The notes under the pieces are model-generated. The model was not told the origin of the DNA and made no database searches. It saw only the letters and a list, made by a program, of their open reading frames with translations. From NCBI RefSeq assembly GCF_050157905.1, contig NZ_JBKIWZ010000003.1, positions 354,553 to 418,552 on the forward strand: a stretch of DNA of 64,000 nt, in the 5' to 3' direction. This DNA is from Pantoea sp050157905 (GTDB taxonomy: Bacteria; Pseudomonadota; Gammaproteobacteria; Enterobacterales; Enterobacteriaceae). Position numbers and translations under genes: made by a program. The first letter of the stretch is position 1, and each line of letters opens with the position of its first letter. Of this stretch, positions 22,801 to 29,583 are shown one piece after another.

Positions 22801-24024
22801 ATGAATACTTTGCTGCTTGCGCTGATTCGCGCACTGCGTAGTCATGACTGGCTGCGCTTCATTGGTTTTGCCTATATCCTGTCATCCCTGGGTAATGGAC
22901 TTACTCAGGTAATTGTTTTTGGACAACTTTTACACTGGCAGGCTTCTCCTGCGACTCTGACCATAGTTTATATGCTGTCAATGCTGCCCAGTTTTATAGG
23001 GAGCATCTGGGGCGAAGCTCTGTGTAAGAAGGTTTCACCACTCCGAATCCTGATTTTTACAGAGCTACTCGGCCTACTTGCACTTGTTTTTCCGTTATAT
23101 GGTTTGCTGCATCATAACGTTCCGGCTCTGCTTGCGGTGCAGTGTTCGGAAGCGCTATTCAGCGGCATGAGTTATCCGGCTCTAACTCTGCTGTTTAAAC
23201 GCGGATTACGGCATGACGAATTACCTGCAGCAACTGCCATGGAAACGATAATTTTTGCCTCACAGGTTTTGCTCGGTACCGGATTGGGCGTTTTACTGTT
23301 CGACCTGATTTCTCCTTTGAATCTCCTTGCCATTGATGCCCTGAGTTTTGCCGCTTCAACTGCTTTGCTTCTGACGTCAGCCTCTGTTTTTCAGGTGATG
23401 GAGCTGCAACCTGAAAAAGCGGTGCCTGTCACGCATAAGCTATTCTGGCGATGTTTATCTCCCCTGCAAAAACGAAGCGTTATGCTTTTACCTGCCCTTG
23501 CAGCTGTGGGCTCTCCCGCAATGGCGCTTTTACCTGCTCTTGCACAGCAAATAAGGCCTGAAGATTCAGCCGGGCTGGCACTGCCGCTGCTTTTCGCGCG
23601 CAGCCTCGGACAACTCTGCGGCCCGCTAATGCTTGATGCTGGTAAGTTGCAGCGCTATTCCGCTAATAACAGGCTGTTGTTGCTATGCCTTGGCGGATAC
23701 ATCGGAAGTTATTTTTTATTACCTTTGTCCGCCGGATTTCCATACGCCGGGCTTGTTATGATTTTCAGTGCACACATGGGTTCGAATATTGTTTTTGCTT
23801 TAGGTACCTTCGGCGTACTTAAAAACTTCGCAGAAACCCATGTTGCCAAAGCCAGTGCAATTACATGGCGCGGACAGGTTCTGACCGCGGCTATTTCTAC
23901 CGGTATAACCAGTGTGATAGCGCAGAACTTTGGTGCTTTTACTGCTCTTTACAGCATTTCTCTGTTCAGTCTGGGAGGCGTCGGAGTTTTGCTCTGGTTA
24001 AACAGGACGGCCAGAACAAACTAA
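22801..24024 (+). CDS. MFS transporter
   Basis: A 407-residue inner-membrane protein with about twelve hydrophobic segments and the MFS_3/enterobactin-exporter-like pattern: LRFIGFAYILSSLGNGLTQV in TM1, and EALFSGMSYPALTLLFKRGLRHDELPAATAMETIIF around residues 118-153. The coding sequence is lower in GC than the fluoride island and lies between two copies of the dispersed repeat. No regulator or partner gene adjoins it. It could be a drug, metabolite or siderophore exporter, and its position just before the microcin operon may be accidental. Confidence 0.78.
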   Translation: MNTLLLALIRALRSHDWLRFIGFAYILSSLGNGLTQVIVFGQLLHWQASPATLTIVYMLSMLPSFIGSIWGEALCKKVSPLRILIFTELLGLLALVFPLYGLLHHNVPALLAVQCSEALFSGMSYPALTLLFKRGLRHDELPAATAMETIIFASQVLLGTGLGVLLFDLISPLNLLAIDALSFAASTALLLTSASVFQVMELQPEKAVPVTHKLFWRCLSPLQKRSVMLLPALAAVGSPAMALLPALAQQIRPEDSAGLALPLLFARSLGQLCGPLMLDAGKLQRYSANNRLLLLCLGGYIGSYFLLPLSAGFPYAGLVMIFSAHMGSNIVFALGTFGVLKNFAETHVAKASAITWRGQVLTAAISTGITSVIAQNFGAFTALYSISLFSLGGVGVLLWLNRTARTN

Positions 24025-24088
24025 AATGGGGGTATGTGTAGCATCATAAACAAATAGTGGGGAGCAGGTCTCTCCCCACTAATACAAT

Positions 24089-24112
24089 GTCCGCTTCTGG
24101 CACAGAGCGAAT
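24089..24112 (+). repeat. Dispersed repeat, single-arm copy
   Basis: TGTCCGCTTCTGGCACAGAG and then CGAA, 65 bases after the MFS stop. It is the best match to the first arm consensus. Confidence 0.65.
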
Positions 24113-24581
24113 TTTACTATCAAAAGCCCTATAGGCTCCTCCGGCTCCCCGGCGATGCCGGGTCGTCACCCCCACTGCGCTAACCGGCTTTGTCGAATCT
24201 CTCCGGGGTTCGGGCCTGACGGCCAGGGGCTGATGGCAACAGCCAGGTCAACTCCTGCAGCCGGCTGGCACCGGCACGTTCACTGACCACAAGAAGACGT
24301 GGCCGCTGAGGACAGGCCCGGCACTATGGTGTGCCGTTCCGGGGCCGTGATCTGTTCATGCTTCCGTGTTGTGTTTTGTTACCCTGAGCCCCTTCGCCGT
24401 GCAGAAATCTGGTACCCGGGCGTCATCATGCAAGGATCGCACGCTATACGGCTGCACCCGGTTCCTGCGGGTTGCGGCTTTGCCGTTTCCCCCTGCGTTC
24501 AGCCTGATACCCGCGCGCCCGTTCTGACCTCACGGCGAGGAACTCATAGAAACATCACTTAAACCACACGGGAGGCACAAC
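24113..24581. other. Non-coding stretch, possible plasmid-type leader remnant
   Basis: About 470 GC-rich bases without a convincing gene. It has many short inverted repeats (for example GGCGATGCC and CCGGCTTTGTCG-type segments). The general look, a long non-coding leader ending in GGAGG before a small ORF, recalls leader regions of enterobacterial plasmids. That is an impression, not a match I can document. Confidence 0.3.
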
Positions 24582-24848
24582 ATGTCACAGCAGAACGTCA
24601 ACACTACGGCTTCAGAAACTAAAGAATCATTCTCAAAGGCAGAGCCTGCAGAAAACGTCAGCTATGACGCCATCTGACGCGTCTTTCGCAGCAATCTTTT
24701 TTACGTCAACTATCCGCAGTTCAGCGTAAATACTGCAGCGCACCGCTGTGATTTTAATATCCATCTGGAGTACCTGGCAGCGGCAACGTTTACGCATGAT
24801 GAAGCTGTATTTGATACGCGCAGGTCCCGGGCTACAGCCGAGCTGTAG
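24582..24848 (+). pseudogene. Small gene of unknown family interrupted by TGA
   Basis: The ATG at 24582 is preceded by GGAGG at a good distance. The frame reads MSQQNVNTTASETKES for 31 codons, meets TGA (24675-24677) and then continues protein-like (RVFRSNLFYVNYPQFSVNTA and onward) to a TAG at 24848. One base change (TGG to TGA) would explain the stop. Full length would be 88 residues. Family and function are not recognised; a mobile-element origin is suggested only by its neighbours. Confidence 0.45.
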
Positions 24849-25060
24849 CTGATTAATTCACATGAATAGCCGCTGTTCACTGTCGCCTTGTTCGCCCAAA
24901 AAGCAGGTGCGGCGCCGGAAACCTATGAAACCCGCATTTAAGAATCAGGCCCTTCGCTTCATCTTTCACGTCAGCGCATAAGGCTGAACGGTTATCGGGA
25001 GCGCAACTCCGTGCGTACAAGACGGACAGGCGTGACGGTTTATATGAGAGAAGAGATATC

Positions 25061-25171
25061 ATGTTTCCCGTTGGTATTGATCTCAGCAAAGACACGCCTG
25101 ACCTCTGCCTACTTTATGGCAGTAGCTGTGTGTGCGCAAAAGTAAGCATGTTACTCATAGCCCGTTCATAG
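25061..25171 (+). pseudogene. IS110-family transposase N-terminal remnant
   Basis: A 36-codon frame that begins MFPVGIDLSKDTPDLCLL, the N-terminal DEDD block of IS110-type transposases (V-G-I-D-V-S-K, with the first catalytic Asp). Homology ends after about 20 residues. No further transposase sequence or partner copy is present. It marks an old rearrangement point just upstream of the microcin operon. Confidence 0.6.
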
Positions 25172-25287
25172 AATGAATAACCGAAATTAATTCATTTTGT
25201 TAATGTATTTATTTCCTCAATAGCACCCTCTTTCATTTGTTAAAATAAATTTACAATTAACACCTTTATTTATCAACAAAATAAGTA

Positions 25288-25315
25288 TTGATAGTGATAA
25301 TCATTACTATTTAAT
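25288..25315 (+). promoter_or_regulatory. Fur box and promoter of the microcin operon
   Basis: GATAGTGATAATCATTACT (25290-25308) matches the 19-bp Fur consensus at 16 positions by hand count. It lies within a candidate promoter, TTGATA (25288-25293), 16 bases, TTTAAT (25310-25315), so iron-loaded Fur would block transcription. The microcin start is about 70 bases downstream. Confidence 0.8.
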
Positions 25316-25386
25316 TGTCTTTTGTAAATTTATCGTTATCATTCCGATTTCCTATAGGTAAGAGATTTTTATGTAAGGGGAGTTTT

Positions 25387-25668
25387 ATGCGAGATTTAAC
25401 CATTGATGAGTTAAGACTGATCGGCGGCGCGGCAGACATTGTTGGCGCAGCGCAAAGTATTGGCGCAGGTGTTGCTGGTACAGCCGGAGCATTAGCTGGA
25501 GCAGAAGACGGTGCACTTATTGGCGGAGGCCTTGGTGGTCCGGCTGGCGCTATCATTGGCGGCGGAGTAGGCGCCGGCATCGGCTATTTCGGTGGTGATG
25601 CTATTGGCTCTGCAATCTCTTCAGGCATTGGTGCTATGACGGGTGGTTCTGCGTCGTCCGGCGGTTAA
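25387..25668 (+). CDS. Class II microcin precursor with double-glycine leader
   Basis: A 93-residue precursor. The leader MRDLTIDELRLIGG (14 residues) closely resembles those of microcin V and H47 and ends in the Gly-Gly cleaved by a C39 peptidase. The predicted 79-residue mature peptide is rich in Gly, Ala, Ile and Ser (IGGGLGGPAGAIIGGGVGAG) and ends GGSASSGG. The start at 25387 is fixed by AAGGGGAG just upstream; a longer frame adds no leader-like sequence. Class IIb siderophore microcins have a Ser/Gly-rich tail ending in serine; here the last residues are Gly-Gly. The exporter and MchC/MchD-like genes follow, and a Fur box precedes. No close known microcin is recognised. Confidence 0.88.
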   Translation: MRDLTIDELRLIGGAADIVGAAQSIGAGVAGTAGALAGAEDGALIGGGLGGPAGAIIGGGVGAGIGYFGGDAIGSAISSGIGAMTGGSASSGG

Positions 25669-25676
25669 CACTCCAT

Positions 25677-25702
25677 AAGAGCAGCTCAGGCTGCTCTTAA
25701 AA
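25677..25702 (+). terminator. Attenuator-type hairpin between microcin gene and downstream operon
   Basis: AAGAGCAGC and GCTGCTCTT form a perfect 9-bp stem with a TCAG loop, followed by a short AAAATT stretch. Partial termination here would give more microcin mRNA than exporter mRNA. Confidence 0.65.
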
Positions 25703-25723
25703 TTCGTCAGGAATCTCAACACA

Positions 25724-26185
25724 GTGAAGACATTTTTTAAATTGCAAAGACTGAGCTTACTTCAACAATGGCGTCACGATAGCTTTCGCTTAATATTCTT
25801 GACTATAGTACTGCTCATTTTTTCTGCCATTATGCTCTGGATCCTTCCCCTGTTTACTCAGGGCAACGTCCATGCCGGGTATATAGGTTTAGTGTGCGGC
25901 CTGGCTGCGAATTTCTGGTTCACCTGCATAGCTCAGTTAGATATAGACTGTCATGAGAACAGCGACGAATTAGAGAGATTACTTCATCAGTTTAAGTACG
26001 AAAAAACGCCAGAAGGTTTCTATGATCTTCCTGTTGCCCGCTATAAGAAATTTAAGTCTCAGCGCATCTATATTGTCTCTGAAGGCTACGGGTTGTCTTT
26101 AAGAGGACCATATAACATTTTAAAAAAAATCACTAAAAAACTGAATGTAAGCTCTTCACAGGGAAAGGATGATATTAGCGGATGA
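25724..26185 (+). CDS. Small membrane protein, candidate microcin immunity protein
   Basis: A 153-residue protein starting at a GTG, with two hydrophobic segments (about residues 22-44 and 50-68) and a charged cytosolic C-terminal half (residues 75-153). I recognise no family. Its position directly after the microcin gene, its small size and its two membrane helices fit class II microcin immunity proteins, which usually sit beside the structural gene. It overlaps the MchC-like gene by four bases, which could mean that it belongs to the modification machinery instead. Immunity is therefore inference. Confidence 0.6.
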   Translation: MKTFFKLQRLSLLQQWRHDSFRLIFLTIVLLIFSAIMLWILPLFTQGNVHAGYIGLVCGLAANFWFTCIAQLDIDCHENSDELERLLHQFKYEKTPEGFYDLPVARYKKFKSQRIYIVSEGYGLSLRGPYNILKKITKKLNVSSSQGKDDISG

Positions 26186-27822
26186 AAACGCTCTCAGCAC
26201 TGGAAAAAACATTAATCTCCTTCGATACCATGAGCGTTAAGAATGCTCAGGTTTTATGGCTTTCGCCAGATACCCCGTTTGATTCAGACTATTTTCTGGA
26301 TAACTATGCCTGGGTAATTCCTGATCACAAATCAATTAATGGACGCAGTAAACGATTCTGGGCTGATTTATATGGTGGCAGCGAAGTTGCAGGTAATGGG
26401 GGCAGTGCGCGTGCGGGTTATGACGGGAAATTTCAGCTTAAAGGGATCGGCCCAACCCCACTCGTGAGCCGCTATCGGGATCGCTACCATTCAGATGGCT
26501 GCCTTTGCACATTTCAGGCATTTTCGGATGCATTCTGGGGGCGAACACTGAATAGCGTACTTCCTTACGGTGCCGTGCAATCTCATTGTATTATGGTATT
26601 ACCCCTTTCAATTCCAAATGATGCTTATCCCGTAAATACTTCCCGGGCACTTTTGGTTCGTGACGCGCCAGTCAGATTAGCTCACTTTGACAGGGCACTG
26701 TTTTATAAACCGCAGGAAGAGGTTAAGTCAAAATTACCCATAGACAGTGAAAGAACTGAAATCAACTTCCAACAAATTGAAGACTTTCTGGATAATGAGT
26801 TATCCCACACGATGCGAAATTGTGATAACCCACAACAGGCTGGACGTTATCTGATTTCAGCATTAATTCATCGCCTGGCCAGACAACTGGCTTTCTGTCG
26901 TGCCAGCCTGATTAAACTTACAACATCTGCCTCAAACGTGACCATTAATGGTGCTTTACTCGATTTCAATGCCACCTCAAGCGCAGTGCCTAAGCTCTTC
27001 CGTGACAGAAAATTCTGGGATGAGCAGATGCGTTATTTACAGGGCGAATGGCGGAATGTTCTGGGTTCGCTAAAAAATATCAGTTTTCTCTGGTTTAAAT
27101 ATCGCGGTGGTGAAGCAGAACCTTATTCTTCTCAGCAGGTAGAGCAATTATATACAGAAGAGTTTATGCGCTGGCGTATTTTTTATACGTTATGCCGCAC
27201 CGGCTTTCCTGCGAACCTTCATACCACACTGCCCGAAGATAAACTCGCGAAGTTTATCACTTTATATGATCGCGCTTTAATTCTGGCACCGGAAGTACTG
27301 TTTGCAAAAAATGGGGAGCTACCCGCAGTGACACGGTTAGTGATTGCTCTGGCGACGGGTAAAGAAGAAATAGAGGATATCCTGTGCCAGCATGGCGCCT
27401 TTACGCCAGGGCATGCTTTTTTGAAAGGGTGTCTGGACCTTTTGCAGGAGGCAAACCGCCACCAACTGACTGCTATAGCGTTCTCTTCATTCCGTCAGCG
27501 GTGTATTGATCAGCGACTTGATTTCCAGGCCTTCAATGAGGAGTTTGACACCTTTGAGGGTCCCTTGTCGGCACTCATGGAGAAAGCTGGCGAACGTGCA
27601 ACGTTTCATTTAGCCCTTGATGATAGCGAACATATAGCCTTGTTGCCCGGCGTTAGTCCCTCGCTGACATTTTGCTGGCAGACCGGAAAACTGTCGTTCG
27701 ATCATCAATTGTGCGATTTCAATGACCTTCCTGCCGCTATTTTTGACGCCTTACATCACTACTACGATGCACGCGTTGTTGAGTTAATTGAGACGAAGAA
27801 CGGAACAAAGCATGTTATTTAA
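26182..27822 (+). CDS. MchC-like microcin maturation protein with SelO-like motif
   Basis: A 546-residue soluble protein. Near residues 62-95, YGGSEVAGNGGSARAGYDG and QLKGIGPTPLVSR resemble the nucleotide-binding region of SelO/YdiU-type pseudokinases (Y-A-G-H-Q-F-G, then L-K-G-x-G-x-T-P-x-S-R). In the H47/M/E492 systems the large partner (MchC or MceJ) works with a HlyC-type protein (MchD or MceI) to attach a glucosylated enterobactin to the microcin C-terminus. Here the next gene is that HlyC-type protein, overlapping by 11 bases, which supports the MchC assignment. The SelO resemblance is my reading by eye. No glycosyltransferase or esterase gene is nearby. Confidence 0.7.
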   Translation: MKTLSALEKTLISFDTMSVKNAQVLWLSPDTPFDSDYFLDNYAWVIPDHKSINGRSKRFWADLYGGSEVAGNGGSARAGYDGKFQLKGIGPTPLVSRYRDRYHSDGCLCTFQAFSDAFWGRTLNSVLPYGAVQSHCIMVLPLSIPNDAYPVNTSRALLVRDAPVRLAHFDRALFYKPQEEVKSKLPIDSERTEINFQQIEDFLDNELSHTMRNCDNPQQAGRYLISALIHRLARQLAFCRASLIKLTTSASNVTINGALLDFNATSSAVPKLFRDRKFWDEQMRYLQGEWRNVLGSLKNISFLWFKYRGGEAEPYSSQQVEQLYTEEFMRWRIFYTLCRTGFPANLHTTLPEDKLAKFITLYDRALILAPEVLFAKNGELPAVTRLVIALATGKEEIEDILCQHGAFTPGHAFLKGCLDLLQEANRHQLTAIAFSSFRQRCIDQRLDFQAFNEEFDTFEGPLSALMEKAGERATFHLALDDSEHIALLPGVSPSLTFCWQTGKLSFDHQLCDFNDLPAAIFDALHHYYDARVVELIETKNGTKHVI

Positions 27823-28303
27823 CGAAAGCCATAATACAAATGCTACAGCCTATGCTACACAGCTGGGCCTTGCGGCAAGCTGTATGTTGTCATCACCCCG
27901 CTACTGCCGCTTTCCTGTAGCAGCATTAGGAATATGGACACGTCACGCTATCATTCAGGAGCAGATTCATTTTTTCTATGATGGGGGAGGTGAAGTACAA
28001 GGCTATCTGACCTGGGCACGGATTCGGCCAGACACACTGAAAAAATGCATCACACAGCCTGAATATATTTTGCATCCTACAGAGTGGAATGAAGGCGACA
28101 TTCTCTGGTTGACAGATTTTTGTTTACTTAAGAAATATCGTCGTTATGAGCTCCTTGCACTCCTGAAACAGGCATTCGGTTCTGAGACAAGCGAAGTATA
28201 TTGGGCATCCAGGCACAATCCCGAGCGTGACAAGTGGATAGCCTGCAATCTTATTACCGGAAAGTGCTTTAAACAGTCCTTTTTATGCAGTGAGCCGGGC
28301 TGA
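27812..28303 (+). CDS. HlyC/MchD-type acyltransferase-like protein
   Basis: A 163-residue protein of the RTX toxin-activating acyltransferase family. Matching elements in order are SSPRYCRFPV, IIQEQIHFFYDGGGEVQGYLTWARI, HPTEWNEGDILWLTDFCL (with the conserved Asp) and a basic C-terminus. In HlyC the first element is SPLHRNWPV with the catalytic His23; here that position reads Tyr, so the chemistry may differ. In siderophore microcins the homologue (MchD or MceI) acts with MchC/MceJ to link the siderophore to the peptide. ATG 27812 lies inside the end of the preceding gene, so the two are coupled. Confidence 0.72.
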   Translation: MLFNESHNTNATAYATQLGLAASCMLSSPRYCRFPVAALGIWTRHAIIQEQIHFFYDGGGEVQGYLTWARIRPDTLKKCITQPEYILHPTEWNEGDILWLTDFCLLKKYRRYELLALLKQAFGSETSEVYWASRHNPERDKWIACNLITGKCFKQSFLCSEPG

Positions 28304-28308
28304 AGACC

Positions 28309-29583
28309 ATGTTTCGCAAAGAAGCTATTGAACATTACCGCGATACATGGCAAGGCCAGGCCTTGCTATTACCCGGCATTCCCCTGCACTGGATCATTAT
28401 AGTCACTTCCTTGTTTGTTACTGGCATCATAGCGTTTATTACATTTTGCAGTTATACCCATCGTATTAACGTTGATGGGGAAATTATTACCACGCCTCGT
28501 GCGGTCAACGTACTTTCTGCTCAGCAGGGATTTGTTATCAGTGCGTTGGCCAAAGCTGGCGATACGGTTAAAGAAGGTCAGCCGCTCTTAAAAATAGATG
28601 TCAGCAGGACCACTCTTTCCGGACGCGTCAGCGAAAATCAACAGCGTGAAATTCATCATCAGATTGCCAGTATTGATCAAATCATCCTTAGCCTTGAACA
28701 AAATAAACACGTAACCATTGATGCCCTGAAACAACAAAAAGATCGTTATGAAAATGCTTATAGCTTATCCACTGATATCGTCAATAAAGCCAGGAAAGGG
28801 ATCGCTTTGATGCAAAATAATATGGATAATTATAACAAGTGGCGTAAAAAAGGATTGATAAATAACGATCAATATTTGAATCAGGCAGCGCTTTACTATC
28901 AGCAGCAGAACAACCTGTTAACACTCTATAGCCAGAATCAACAAAATGCGCTGGAGTCTACGCGGATAGCCAGTCAAATACAGACGCAGTCTGTCGATTT
29001 TGACACCCAAATCTGGCAAATGAAAATCCAGAAAAACGCCTTAAAACGCGAGCTCTCTTCGGCTGATGCCAGTGGCACTATCGTTGTTACCGCGCCAACA
29101 GGTGGCCGCATTGACTCTTTTAGTGCCAGTACCGGACAAATGGTTAATCCTGGCGACAGCTTATTGCAAATCGTGCCTGAGAAGATAAAAGGACACCAGC
29201 TGATAATGTGGGTGCCTAATACCGCCCTTCCCTGGCTCGCGCCCGGCGACCCGGTCAACATCCGTTATCAGGCTTTCCCGATGGAAAAATTTGGCCAGTT
29301 CCGCGGGATAGTGAGTTTTGTCGCAAAAACACCGGTCTCCCGACAAGAACTTCTGGCGTATTCCAGTGCCCCATTTGCCGATAACCAGCGTGGTGAATCC
29401 TGGTACAAAGTGTTGGTTAAACCGGAACAGGAGACGATTTTCTGGCAGAACAAATCTCTGGCGCTGGAGAATGGAATGAAGGCAACGGGAACGCTGTTTC
29501 TGGAAACTCGCAAAATCTATCAATGGATGGCTACCCCATTTTACGACATGAAGAACAGCGCCCGGGGACCTTTGCGTGATTAA
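28309..29583 (+). CDS. Microcin export membrane-fusion protein (CvaA/MchE, HlyD family)
   Basis: A 424-residue periplasmic adaptor with one N-terminal membrane helix (about residues 25-48), a lipoyl/barrel-sandwich half (NVLSAQQGFVISALAKAGDTVKEGQPLLKID), a long coiled-coil hairpin rich in Gln, Asn and Lys (residues 100-250) and the returning lipoyl half (GGRIDSFSASTGQMVNPGDSLLQIVPE). It would bridge the ABC exporter to an outer-membrane TolC, which is not encoded here and is presumably chromosomal. It lies five bases after the HlyC-type gene and overlaps the exporter gene by eight bases. Confidence 0.93.
   Translation: MFRKEAIEHYRDTWQGQALLLPGIPLHWIIIVTSLFVTGIIAFITFCSYTHRINVDGEIITTPRAVNVLSAQQGFVISALAKAGDTVKEGQPLLKIDVSRTTLSGRVSENQQREIHHQIASIDQIILSLEQNKHVTIDALKQQKDRYENAYSLSTDIVNKARKGIALMQNNMDNYNKWRKKGLINNDQYLNQAALYYQQQNNLLTLYSQNQQNALESTRIASQIQTQSVDFDTQIWQMKIQKNALKRELSSADASGTIVVTAPTGGRIDSFSASTGQMVNPGDSLLQIVPEKIKGHQLIMWVPNTALPWLAPGDPVNIRYQAFPMEKFGQFRGIVSFVAKTPVSRQELLAYSSAPFADNQRGESWYKVLVKPEQETIFWQNKSLALENGMKATGTLFLETRKIYQWMATPFYDMKNSARGPLRD

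Noticed and set aside
24299..24562. Plus-strand 87-aa ORF before the 24582 gene
   Set aside because: No ribosome-binding site, composition like random GC-rich sequence; lies in a probable leader.
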